From Colocasia esculenta (lineage: Eukaryota > Streptophyta > Magnoliopsida > Alismatales > Araceae), in NCBI GenBank assembly GCA_014218235.1, contig CM024760.1, positions 141,251,245 through 141,315,244 on the forward strand: a stretch of 64,000 bases of DNA, read 5' to 3'. Below are positions 10,952 through 22,400 of this stretch, piece by piece. Within the stretch, counting starts at the first letter, position 1, and the number at the start of each line of letters is the position of its first letter. Both the position numbers and the translations under genes were made by a program. The notes below the pieces were generated by a model that saw only the letters and a list, made by a program, of their open reading frames with translations, was not told the DNA's origin and searched no databases.

Positions 10952-11835
10952 TGTGATACCCCGAAATTTTCTTTCTTTTATATGATGCATATGTCTTAAC
11001 TTGTCGCGTGAGTAGCGTGTGTATTCAATTATGCATATTATCATTTCTATGCTTTCTCATTAGTTCATGCATGTATATACAGGATAGTTAGGTAAGAATA
11101 GGCAATTAGTTAAATTTATGTATAAGGTATACCAAAAATCTGAGGCATAAAATATTAAGTAATATTGTGCATGTGATAAGTAAATAATGATATAGGCCAT
11201 GTAGGATCATGAGAGCTATTTCTATACAAGTATAAATATAAACATGAGTGTGCATGCATTATCTAGCTATCAATGTAGGCATTATTTAATTATTAATGTA
11301 TCTATGGCATTTAGTTATTTTAAACATGTTGTAAGTAACCATGGTGTATATAGGTGTACATATATATATGCTAATCTTGTTTAAATGATACTTAATTACT
11401 TTAAGCATGTTAAATTATTTATGATGTGTAAGGTGCTTGAATGATAATGTATATGTAGAATTTGAATAATGATGAACGCATTTCATTATAAATACATGCG
11501 ATGTATGTAGTCATGTAATGTTAATGTATATGTGCTTATGTGCATGTTATTGATGTATATTATCCTTAATTATGATTAGTATAAGTTATATTTAAATAAA
11601 AATTATGGAATGAGTGTACTTCATGTGGTAAGGGTATATGTGATTATTTTTATATATATTAAATTATTCTAGTGTTTTTACGCATTTATTTTGGAGTTTA
11701 TCAGGGTCTTGATTGCACTGGGGAGTTGGCAGCCAAGGCCTGGACGCCAGAGTGGTTGGCGTCCACATCCCTGGACGCCAACCCTAGGTAGGCGACCACC
11801 CCCTGGACGCCAACCTCAAGTTGGCGGCCAGACCC

Positions 11836-11879
11836 TTGACGTCAACTGTGCAGTTGACTACAACCGATGTTGACGTCAA
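11836..11879. promoter_or_regulatory. Two TTGACGTCAA palindromes in element C U3
   Basis: Perfect 10-bp palindromes lie at 11836-11845 and 11870-11879. The TGACGTCA core is a classic binding site for plant TGA/bZIP factors. They sit about 120-165 bp upstream of the TATA box, and both are also intact in the other LTR (about 16735-16775). Function is inferred. Confidence 0.55.
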
Positions 11880-11999
11880 TATCCTCCTGCGTAACGGTTC
11901 CAGATTTGTTAATGCTCGCTTTATGGCCGGTTCAAGTTTAGGAAACCCTTCCTAAACCTTGGGTAACCTACCCCAGTGCGTACCCAACCTATCCAACTT

Positions 12000-12006
12000 T
12001 ATAAAA
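12000..12006 (+). promoter_or_regulatory. TATA box of element C 5' LTR
   Basis: TATAAAA lies within AACTTTATAAAATCCC, downstream of the ACGT-core sites. The same box is kept in the 3' LTR at 16894-16900. Confidence 0.6.
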
Positions 12007-15000
12007 TCCCATTTTCTGGCCACACAAAGCCCTTTTGGTCATTGTGAAACCCTAGTTTTCCCTGTGAGAAAAGCTGAACTTCCCAAGCTCTGATCCGGTG
12101 ACTAGAGGATTTTCTGGGAGATCTACGATGACTGGAGTGTAGTCTAACTATCAAGGAGGCATCCCCAACCCCGAGGAACGATCTACATCGACGGGAGAAC
12201 AAGATTCAAGGAGTTTCTGAGCACCCTCTTGCTCTGGCCGAGGAGGGCTTCAACGATAAAGATTTGATCTTCTAGGATTTTATTAGAGGCAAGTAACCTA
12301 TGTACATCTTTCCTATACATGTCCCCTAGGTCCTATGATTTTTTCGGATTTTTCCTCACGTCCTGGACCCTCAAACTTCCCCATACATGTGAATGTGTCT
12401 GTGCATATTGCTGTCTGGAAGTTGACGGCAACATCCCTTGCCATTAAGTTCATCAGTTGACGGCAAGAGATGTCGCAGTTAACCTAGTTGGCGGCCAGGA
12501 CCATGCAGTTATGTTCGTTAGTGTTCTGAAAAATGTTGTTTAATATATTTAAATGATTTCTAGGTATGTTTTCCTACTGAAATTTTTATGAGGGGTCAAG
12601 GGTGATTAGTAGGTCATATCATGAGGTTTTTGTGAATTTTCATGATTTATTTTATTTATTAAAATTCTGGAGTTTAAATTATGACCATAAGAAGAGCATG
12701 TTTAATCTGTATAATTAGGACGGTTGTGAGTTCGAGCATGGTGAATTTTCTACAATGATATGATTATAGTATAAACACATTGACACTGTCAAATTAGACT
12801 GTTTTATTGGAAATCTCTGTTTTAAGAAATTTGTGAGAAATGCACCTACAGTTTGGATTAATTATATAATTATATTTTTCTGTTCATAAAACCAAAAATT
12901 GAGCATGTGTTTTTTTTACTGTCTTTAACTTATGATAAAATTTTCGTGAAGTTCTAATGACAGTAGGTATTTTCATGGTTTTAAATGTGAAAATAACCAT
13001 GTTGTGCATGTTAGAGTAATATAGTATAAATGGAAAGTTAGCAGCATGTTAATGCCTTATCTTGAGTGATTTATCACTGTTAAACAGCAATGTGAATTTC
13101 TGTAAATGGGAATGTGAGTATTAAGCGAAGTGAACGTAGAATTTGAATGAAAGTTGTGTATAAGCATGAGTAATTATGTGATGAGAATGAGAATGTGGTT
13201 AAGGTAAAATGTGTGCCAAGAGTGACACTGCTACCATAGGGGTCTGAGAGTTGTACCATAGAAAAGTTCCTATGGAAGGCTCAACGTTATGAGATAAATC
13301 CTAAGGGCATTAGGATAAAATCCTGGAGGTGGACAAGTACCGTTGGTTAGGGTAGAGAGGGCTTCTCCCGGTTCTGCGCAATTACCTAGATTTGTCACCG
13401 CATTGCCTAGATGATGAATATGTGAAAGTGAGTGCAAAGTGCTAAGTGATAAGCGCTAAGTGCTAAAGTGATTGTTTTCCTCTACTTGGTAGTTAGGACT
13501 ATGTGTCACGGCAACTTAAGAGATTAAATGTGAACATAGTGTAAAGTGATAAATGTGAATGCAAGAGTAAGTGCAATGGAAGGAGTGAAAATTAATATGT
13601 AAGGAAGAGTAAAAGATAGCAAAGGTACAAGTGTAGGTGAAAACCAATGTATCATTACATGTTTATTTATTTATGTCATTCATGTGTTACTATCATATTT
13701 ATAATATCATGTTTTGTACCATGTTAAAAGTTATGTAATATAGTTTAATAATCTTCATATGGAGGTATGTATGAATATGTGCATGTAAACATATAAAGAA
13801 ATGCAATGTAGAAGAACGAGTAGGTAAATTTGACAATGAATAAGATAGCGTGAGAATAAGTGTAAATCCATGTAATTAAGTTTAATTCATGTCCAAAAAG
13901 CAAGGTAAATGAGATTTTGTTTTTGATAAACACACGAAATAATGTCTAAGTTCCATGATAGAATTGCTACTCATTTAGTATGTAGTTTCATGCTTAATTT
14001 GTAGATGATTGCCATCCGATTTGAATGTGTATTAAATCTTCATTCCATGTTTAATAAAGGTGATATCATGGTGAATATTCATATTAAAAACAGCAAATGA
14101 AATGTGTAAATAAATGAGAAAAGTGCATGTGCAAAATAAATAGAGATCATGTTAGGTTGTTATCTACGTTATGTATAATTGCATGTTCTAATTGGTAGAG
14201 CTGTTACACAATAAGGAAAAATGTTTAGACTAATATATCATGTTACATGATAGGTGTTAAGAGTGCATATGTTCATGTCATGTATGTATTAATTGGATTA
14301 TGCTTAACTACGATAGAAAGATTAGCATCATATTATGAAGTTCACTAGAAACCATGTGCAAGTGTCATGAGTGTATGATAAATCTTACCTTAAAACAGCA
14401 AGTTAGTTATATGATAAAGTGATATGAATGCATGTGAAATTGACTAAATACTATGGTAAAAGTATTCGTCATCTTGTACATAACCTTCTGTTCAAATTTG
14501 ATTAAATTGTGCAATGATATGATAAGGATTTGAACTATGTATCATAGAATATATCATGTGTAGAGAACTTGTGTAGATGTATGTTATTTTATAATTTATA
14601 TGAGCATGTGTTAATTTGGAATGTGTTGGGAGACCTATGTGTTGTTAATCATTAAAGCTTGTACTATATGAATTATTGTAATTAGTATGATAGCATGTGT
14701 CTCATTATGGTTGGTAGTATAATGTGTATGTGATATGTATAAGTTTGATGTTTAGATTACTTGCTGAGTCTTGTAAGACTCATACTTGCTTCGGCGTATA
14801 GGTGTGACAGGTTATCCAGTAGCTGAGAAGAGAACAGTGAAGATTGATACCACATACAAGAAATAGCACTCGAGGAGATTTTATTTTTGGTAGTTGCTTT
14901 AATTTATAGTTTGAATGATGTAATTCATATAGACAATGTATGGTCAATGTAGTTCTTTTCAAGTTGTAATAATGTGGACTCTAACACTTTCTTTTACTAC

Positions 15001-15193
15001 GTAGACTGTGGAATGTGTGGTGATGATGGAATGAAGTAATATATTTCTTTTAATTTCGTTGTACTCTTTTATTATTCATGGACATATCAACCTTATCGCT
15101 TAGTGTTGGGTTACTATCCCATTGTGACGATGCTCTTTGTATCGATGGGGATTGGTATAATCGTATCGGTATAAAGGGGGTCATTACAGAGAT

Positions 15194-15205
15194 TGGTATC
15201 AGAGC
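15194..15205 (+). other. Element C primer binding site (tRNA-iMet)
   Basis: TGGTATCAGAGC lies five bases after the 5' LTR end at 15188, which fixes the plus orientation of C. Confidence 0.93.
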
Positions 15206-15375
15206 ATCAAGGTTGAGACTGTACATGAATAAACCATCATCTCACAATATTGCAATGTCTTTATAGGAATTTGTCTATATGTGTAGAAAGTAATAATAAT
15301 GAATGAAAGATAGTAAGAAAGGTAGATAGGATTTCATAAGTTAGACTGTAACTAGATTGAATTGTTTTACAGACA

Positions 15376-15894
15376 ATGGTGAGTCAAGGAAAGCGTGAGG
15401 CTAGGGCTAGGGAGCATGAAGAGAAATGCAAGGTGAGAAACTTCATAATGAGACTTAGACCAGCAGTGAGAGCGAGACTTTTGGAATGCGATCCCCGCAC
15501 TCTGGACGAGCTTCTTAGTACGGCAAGGTTTGCGGCCTCTACAGCTAGCGGGAAACCCATGTGTATGCACTGCAATAAACCCCATGGTGGGAATCAGTGT
15601 TGGGCAAAGGAAGGAAGGTGCCTCAAATGCGGTAGCAAGGACCATCGGATTAAAGAATGTCCGAGGTTGAAGAAGTTTGATCCCCGAGGTACTACAACAT
15701 CGACATCAAAAGAGCCAGCAGTAGAATTTCAAGCACCAGCCAAAGAGAAGGAGGATTTCATTCTTTTTCCGGAGATGGCACCGATGATCACCAGAGGTAC
15801 TCGAATCGATCTTCGAGGACGAAGATCTTTTTCAAGGGGGGGAGAATGTGATACCCCGAAATTTTCTTTCTTTTATATGATGCATATGTCTTAA
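15376..15894 (+). CDS. Element C shortened gag with two zinc knuckles
   Basis: This 172-codon ORF starts at ATG 15376, about 170 bp after the primer site, and runs into the 3' LTR. After a short basic start (MVSQGKREARAREHEEK) it jumps to the end of a gypsy gag capsid domain (FIMRLRPAVRARLLE, TLDELLSTARFAAST). Two CCHC-type knuckles follow: CMHCNKPHGGNQC and CLKCGSKDHRIKEC. The last codons before the LTR derive from a gypsy pol end, where another frame reads FEDEDLFQGG. A normal gag of this group is about 300 residues or more, so most of the capsid domain is missing. It may bind RNA but probably depends on a partner element for particles. Confidence 0.75.
   Translation: MVSQGKREARAREHEEKCKVRNFIMRLRPAVRARLLECDPRTLDELLSTARFAASTASGKPMCMHCNKPHGGNQCWAKEGRCLKCGSKDHRIKECPRLKKFDPRGTTTSTSKEPAVEFQAPAKEKEDFILFPEMAPMITRGTRIDLRGRRSFSRGGECDTPKFSFFYMMHMS
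15834..15846 (+). other. Element C polypurine tract
   Basis: AAGGGGGGGAGAA directly precedes the TG of the 3' LTR at 15847. Confidence 0.9.
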
Positions 15895-17262
15895 CTTGTC
15901 GCGTGAGTAGCGTGTGTATTCAATTGTGCATATTATCATTTCTATGCTTTCTCATTAGTTCATGCATGTATATACAGGATAGTTAGGTAAGAATAGGCAA
16001 TTAGTTAAATTTATGTATAAGGTGTATACCAAAATTTGAGGCATAAAATAGTTAAGTAATATTATGCATGTGATAAGTAAATAATGATATAGGCCATGTA
16101 GGATCATGAGAGCTATTTCTATACAAGTATAAATATAAACATGAGTGTGCATGCATTATCTAGCTATCAATGTAGGCATTATTTAATTATTAATGTATCT
16201 ATGGCATTTAGTTATTTTAAGCATGTTGTAAGTAACCATGGTGTATATAGGTGTACATATATATATGCTAATCTTATTTAAATGATACTTAATTACTTTA
16301 AGCATGTTAAATTATTTATGATGTGTAAGGTTCTTGAATGATAATGTATATGTAGAATTTGAATAATGGTGAACGCATTTCATTATAAATACATGCAATG
16401 TATGTAGTCATGTAATGTTAATGTATATGTGCTTATGTGCATGTTATTGATGTATATTATCCTTAATTATGATTAGTATAAGTTATATTTGAATAAAAAT
16501 TATGGAATGAGTGTACTTCATTTGGTAAGGGTATATGTGATTATTTTTATATATATTAAATTATTCTAGTGTTTTTACGCATTTATTTCGGAGTTTATCA
16601 GGGTCTTGATTGCACTGGGGAGTTGGCGGCCAAGGCCTGGACGCCAGAGTGGTTGGCGTCCACATCCCTGGATGCCAACCCCAGGTAGGCGACCACCCCT
16701 TGGACGCCAACCTCAAGTTGGCGGCCAGACCCTTGACGTCAACTGTGCAGTTGACTACAACCGATGTTGACGTCAATATCCACCTGCGTAACGGTTCCAG
16801 ATTTGTTAATGCTCACTTTATGGCCGGTTCCAATTAGGAAACCCTTCCTAAACCTTGGGTAACCTACCCAGTGCATACCCAACCTATCAACTTTATAAAA
16901 ACCCATTTTCTGGCCACACAAAGCCCTTTGGTCATTGTGAAACCCTAGTTTTCCCTGTGAGAAAAGCTGAACTTCCAAGCTCTGATCCGGCGACTGGAGG
17001 ATTTTCTGGGAGATCTACGATGACTGGAGCGTAGTCTAACTATCAAGGAGGCATCCCCAACCCTGAGGAACGATCTACATCGACGGGAGAACAAGATTCA
17101 AGGAGTTTCTGAGCACCCTCTTGCTCTGGCCGAGGAGGGCTAAAGTGATTGTTTTCCTCAACTTGGTAGTTAGGACTATGTGTCACGGCAATTAAGAGAT
17201 TAAATGTGAACATAGTGTAAAGTGATAAATGTGAATGCAAGAGTAAGTGCAATGGAAGGAGT
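15847..17262 (+). repeat. Element C 3' LTR, left part
   Basis: This matches 10952-12249 and then jumps, after GAGGGCT, to sequence matching 13465 onward. That is a 1,215-bp internal deletion relative to the 5' LTR. The part ends at the insertion of Sirevirus E. The last five bases, GGAGT (17258-17262), are E's left TSD. Confidence 0.92.
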
Positions 17263-17525
17263 TGTTGCCCAGTTGACGAGCCCAGAGGGGGGTGAATGGG
17301 TCTTTAAAAAATATTTGATTAGTACCTGTACTTAAAACATTCATACAAAGATGTTCTTCGATGAAGGTTAGAGAAGGTTAGTATAAAAGATAGACACACA
17401 ATAAGCAATCACACAACATAAGGAATTATCTTGGTTCAGACCTCCTCTCCTTAGGAGTCCTACATCCAGTCCCTAAACAACTAGGGTACAGTCCCCCTAC
17501 GGACAATACAACACCCAACTCAGCT

Positions 17526-17655
17526 GGTCTTCCTTCACATGAAGGGAACTACAACACCCTGGATCCCCACCAGGTCTTCCTTCACAACAGAAGGGAACAC
17601 AACACCCTAGTTCCCCACCAGGTCTTCCTTCACAACAGAAGAGAACTACAATACA
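17526..17655 (-). repeat. Three hairpin-like repeats near U5 of element E 3' LTR
   Basis: GGTCTTCCTTC...GAAGGGAAC units begin near 17526, 17573 and 17621, about 47 bp apart. Each can pair TTCCTTC with GAAGGGAA. Matching units are at 28752-28876 and, diverged, in element J. Confidence 0.75.
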
Positions 17656-18387
17656 AAAAGAATAAGTAGGAATTCAAGCCCCTAGATCAAGCTTTAGCAA
17701 GTAAGATCTGAAGCTACTAGTACTGAGAGCAAATAAACTAAACAAGGCACTCTCTCAGAACTACACTAGCTCTCTTAGGATTTCTATTACAGCACAGAGA
17801 GCAATGAGCTAAAGACACACTAGAATTGAATCTTGGCTTGGATTCTTTCATAAGATCTGCAATGCTTGTGGTATTCGATGGTAAGTCTCTCTCTTCTGTA
17901 TTGTTACTTCTGGAACTGCTATCTTGAATTTATATCTCCAATTTGAAATGTAGTCGTTGAAGTAACCATTGTCTCTTTTTTTGATAGACGTTAAACTGCT
18001 TGACACTTGGAAGCTTCTAGTCAACAATCTTTTATCCATTTAAGCATGCAAAGAGATAGGGTCTTCTGTCGTCTATATGGTCCAATGTTGTATGACAAGA
18101 TGTCTTTAGGGCCCTGCATACATTAAATGCTAGAACAGTAAACAGCTAGACTGTCTCTTGATGTCAGAAGACGTTGATATGAATATTCACTAAGAATAGT
18201 AATTCCATTTTGCTATATTAAAAAGATGTTAGCAGAGTATGCACGATAATGGAAAGATCTCATCTGCATGCATGCAGAGATGCGTTCTGTCTTCATTAAA
18301 TGCACAGCAGTCAAACAGATAACAGAAGACTTTGACTATTCAACGCTTTCAGAAATAAGATAAATATCAAGTCAATATAAACCATAA

Positions 18388-19060
18388 AGTCGTTGCCTAT
18401 ATGACTTATGAAATCGTTATGATCAAAGTGTTTACTGAAGAAATCGTTATAGAGAGCAAATCGTTGCATTCATTAAAGAAATTGTTATGAATACTGAAGA
18501 AATCATTATAGAGAGCAAATCATTGTATTCATTAAAAGAATCGTTATGAATACTGAAGAAATCATTATAGGAAATGAATCGTTGTGAGCGCTAAAGAAAT
18601 CGTTGTGAGTGCTTAAAGAAATCATTGCGCAAAGTAAATCGTTATGAGCGCTAAAGAAATCGTTGTGAACACTAAGCAAATCGTTGCGACGGGCAAGTCG
18701 TTACGAGTTCTAAAGAAATCTTTATGATGACTTAAGGAATCGTTACGATGGGCAAGTCGTTACGAATTCTAAAGAAATCGTTACGATGACTTAAGGAATC
18801 GTTACAACGGGCAAGTCGTTATGAGTTCTAACGAAATCGTTACGATGACTTAAGGAATCGTTACGACGGGCAAGTCGTTACGAGTTCTAAAGAAATCGTT
18901 GCGATGACTTAAGGAATCGTTACGGGAGCGACTTGTTTGTAACCAAATGATGTTACTATCTTATAAAGAAATCGTTAAGACACTTATGAAATGTTATAGC
19001 TTTATTGAAATGATATTCATAAAGGAAGTCGTTGTGACTTTCAACAGAAGTCGATGTGGT
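18388..19060 (-). repeat. TCGTT minisatellite in U3 of element E 3' LTR
   Basis: This direct-repeat array is built on a TCGTT core (AACGA on the element strand) every 15-25 bp. Higher-order units of about 59 bp read GAAATCGTTACGATGACTTA then AGGAATCGTTACGACGGGCA then AGTCGTTACGAGTTCTAAA. It lies upstream of the presumed promoter. The same array occurs at 29617-30340. Confidence 0.88.
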
Positions 19061-19250
19061 CTTAGAGAAATATAATCTAGAAATGATTAAAGCTTCAGAG
19101 AGGTGATACTTACCAATATTGGCTTGTTTGACCTTGGTATATTTCCTGTACTTAAGACTTATGAAATATATGTTAGAAATTTTGATAGGGTTTTGTTAAT
19201 CACCAAAATAAATATGTAATTAAAATTACATGGGGACAGACTGATCATCA

Positions 19251-19346
19251 ATCTCCCCCTTTTGGGTGATGACAACATGAATAAAAAATTTGAATATTTG
19301 CGGAATGTATTTCAGACATGCTAAATATTTTTCTCCCCCTTTTTGT
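19251..19346 (-). other. Paired polypurine tracts of element E
   Basis: On the element strand AAAAGGGGGAGAT lies directly before the 3' LTR (19251-19263). A second tract, AAAAAGGGGGAGAAAA, lies about 70 bp upstream (19328-19345). Multiple polypurine tracts are a known Sirevirus feature, and J has the same pair. Confidence 0.85.
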
Positions 19347-19420
19347 CATTAAGCAAAAAGATAATCTGAGACAAAGAATGAAAAGAAAAGATTGAAGGAC
19401 ATGCAAGCAAAGATATTTCA

Positions 19421-22400
19421 TTAATTTTGAGGAGGTACAGGTAAATAATAAGCAGGAGACAAAAGAGAGGCAAAATGAGAAATGGTTTCCCATGCCTGCT
19501 CTTCCTGCTTTTCAAAATACAGCTTGAACACCCCAGGAGATAAAGAATAGGCTGGTCCCATGGAGGGAGCCATCCTTCGGAGATGAAGAGTGAGCTGCTG
19601 GGAAAGAAAATCAGCGTATGAGTCCTTATCCATGGTTATTTTGAGGAAGAGAACTGACCCGAAACTGGCACAAGCAAGAAACTGATTCATTGTCACAGGG
19701 TAGTAATTTTGTTTCTGCCTGAGAGCTTGGCGCATGGCTACAAACACCTTGTACCTTTCCTCCTAAGTCTTAAGGGGATCATTTACAAGGTGAATGGAGT
19801 TCATGTCCAATAAGGTAGCAGGAGAAACTGCAGGTTTCCCTTCCCTGACTTGAGCTTCATTCAGATCAGATAACTGCTGAGCAGATAAGGGATAGAATCT
19901 GGTCCACTCTGAGGGAGTCAGTCTCTCACATTCGAACAGAATAGGTGCAAGAACCTCATCACTGACATGGCCCTGGTGATATTCTCTAAAGAGAAATCTA
20001 TGAAATGCAACCAGAAAGCCGTTCTGTACCTTGATTCTTCCCATCACTCTGGCAAAGCGTTCAAAGATGATAGACCCAACAGAGGATTCCATGATAAGGA
20101 AGTGGATCTGGGGAAGAGAAATCTCATCAGGCACCTGAAGGGTAGCAAAGTCTATCTGAACAGTTTCAGTGTGGGCAATGCCTGGACTGAGAGTTGGATA
20201 GCCTGCTTGAACTGGCTCAGTTGAACTTCAGGAAGTCGATGGACATATCTGTAGTTATTGAACAATAGGAAGTGTCTGACCATCTTGATCTCTTTCTGAA
20301 TGAAAGGTCCCCAAGAGTCTTTATGTGGATTTGAAACCATTCTGAGAGGGTGAGGGAATGGTCCCTTGGAGGGAATCTGACAGACTTGGCGAGAAGATAT
20401 CGCTTGAAAAGTTCTTTGTGGCCCTTGCCCCATTGCTCTTCAGTTTTGGAATGAGCAACAGAGAAGATTTGGATTTTTAGTTTTGGTAAGAGGAGTATAG
20501 GGGAGAACAATGTTTAAGTGGTCTGTAAGGTTAAGGAATGGAAGGTTGATGATGGTGGCAAAGACAACCTTCTTAAGATACTCCCTATACAGTGGTTTAT
20601 TTTGTTGTCTACTGTGAGAGAGAACCACAGAGGTGGAAATTGGAGTTCAGAGGAAAGAGATGAAGTAGAAGAGATTTTCCTCTTTTTAGGAGCAGAACTG
20701 GAAGATTTTGCCCTATGAATGTGATCTCCAACTTTCAGGACCGACCTGAGAATTGCTTCTTCAAACTCATCCTTTACTTTTGCAAGAAAGGGAGAGTCAA
20801 GTTGAGCTTGCTCAGGAATTATGGTAATGAAGGAGGGTGGAGGAGAAGGATGAAGGAATGAATCAGAAGAAGAAGGGATGTCATCAACTAGTCCAGAGGA
20901 GGATGAGGCCCCAGCAGAGGATGCTGGAGGAGCCTCAAAGACAGGAGGAGGTGGAAGAATATGAGTAAAGGAGGCAAGAGAATAGGTGGATTCAGAGGGA
21001 AAGGGTGTTGGTGAAGAGATAGGTCTGGGAAGAGGTTTCTTGAAGGGCTGAGGGGCAGGTGGAGCTGTAGAGGATGAAGGTGGGGATAGAGGAACAGGTG
21101 TTTGAGAAGAAGAGGGAGCTGGGGGCACAGGAGCCAAGATCTCTTCTTCAGCCATACTCTGCACAAGTTCAGACTCCATTGGCCCTGATGGCCCTGACAC
21201 CTTCTCAGCTGCCCCAGGTGGCCCTACTACTTGCTCAGCTAGCATGGATGGCCCTTGCATGCTGACCTCTGCTGTTGCTGCTGCTGGTGCTGGCCCTGGT
21301 GGCCCTGACTCTGGAACAGATGGCCCTGATGGCCTAGGGGTATCAACATCAATATTCTGAGCTCCGACTACCTTCAAAAACTCAGACAACATTGTCTTCA
21401 TGCTCCCCATCTCTCTGTTTAACCACTTCATGGCATTTCTGATTTGAGAAATCTCCTTAGTGATGGATGCTTGGCTCATGAAAATGGAGTTCACATCATA
21501 TTGAACAGAGCACAAGATCTCACCTTGAGCATCTAATCTTTCAATGACAGGCTTCAAATTTATGACAATCTTCTGTCTCACTTGCCTCTCAAAAGGAGTG
21601 TCTGCTAGGAGAGGGACTCTGGATGCCACTTCTTTTCCTTTCTTCCTTGCCTCTGTTGCTGGAGGCTGCTAACCATCATCATCAGATTCTGAGGAGCTAG
21701 CAGTCTCCCCATCTCTAGCATCATTATCTGAGGGATTGTCATGTCTCTCCCCCTGAGGTCCATCATCCTCTGTATGAAGAAAAACTTCTTCAGCAGGCAC
21801 ACTGCTCATGGGCACATTAGTGTGTGTTGCTTCTGCTGCTGGACCTGATTCTGCTGTCATAGAAATGTCAGTGTGGCCTGATGCCACAGCTGTCTCTGCT
21901 TGATCTTCCTTTGACTGCTCCCCCTCAACAGGAGCATCTCCTTCAATACTCTCTTGCTCCCCCTGAATAGGAGCATCTCCCATTACAGTATCTTCTTGAG
22001 CAACTGTTTGCTCCTCTGAATTGGTCCTGCTGCCACCGATTCTTCAATGTGGCCTGATGCCACAGCCTCTTCCACTGGCCTTCCACTAGATCCTGGAGTG
22101 ACTAGGGTGGAATGAATGGAATCCAATACCTCTCGAAGTATAGAAGCTACAATGGAGGAAGGTAGAGGATCTGCTGCTGTAGATACAATAGGGACAATCA
22201 CCTCAGGAGAAATGTCTTCAATCCTTCGGTCAGTAACTTCGATTCTTGCTGGTGCTTCCGGAATATCTTCTACATTATGTGAGTCTGCTGCTACTGCTGG
22301 CTCTTCTGCTGCTGCTACTTCTTGCTGAATGTCTTGGGCTTCCCCGATGATGGGTTCACCCTCAACCACAGAGATCTTGGACCATACTCCATTGAAGACT

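Larger units (their letters stand above)
10952..15188 (+). repeat. Element C 5' LTR (4.2 kb)
   Basis: This AT-rich LTR starts TGTGATACCCCGAAATTTTC and ends GGGGGTCATTACA. An island richer in GC (about 11,700-11,900) holds an 11-bp inverted repeat and two TTGACGTCAA palindromes just upstream of a TATA box at 12000. If transcription starts near 12,030, R plus U5 is over 3 kb, unusually long. The part from 12250 to 13464 is absent from the 3' LTR. No coding potential is seen. Confidence 0.92.
17263..19250 (-). repeat. Element E 3' LTR
   Basis: This 1,988-bp LTR reads TGATGATCAG...CTGGGCAACA on the element strand. It contains the TCGTT minisatellite in U3 (about 18388-19060) and three hairpin-like repeats near U5 (17526-17655). 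A TATA-like TATAAAT lies on the minus strand near 17930. It matches 28470-30515 closely apart from small indels. Confidence 0.93.

Noticed and set aside
18388..19060. Regular direct repeats reminiscent of a CRISPR array
   Set aside because: Units are contiguous and degenerate without unique spacers, lie in the U3 of a plant LTR, and recur in the partner LTR. This is a minisatellite.
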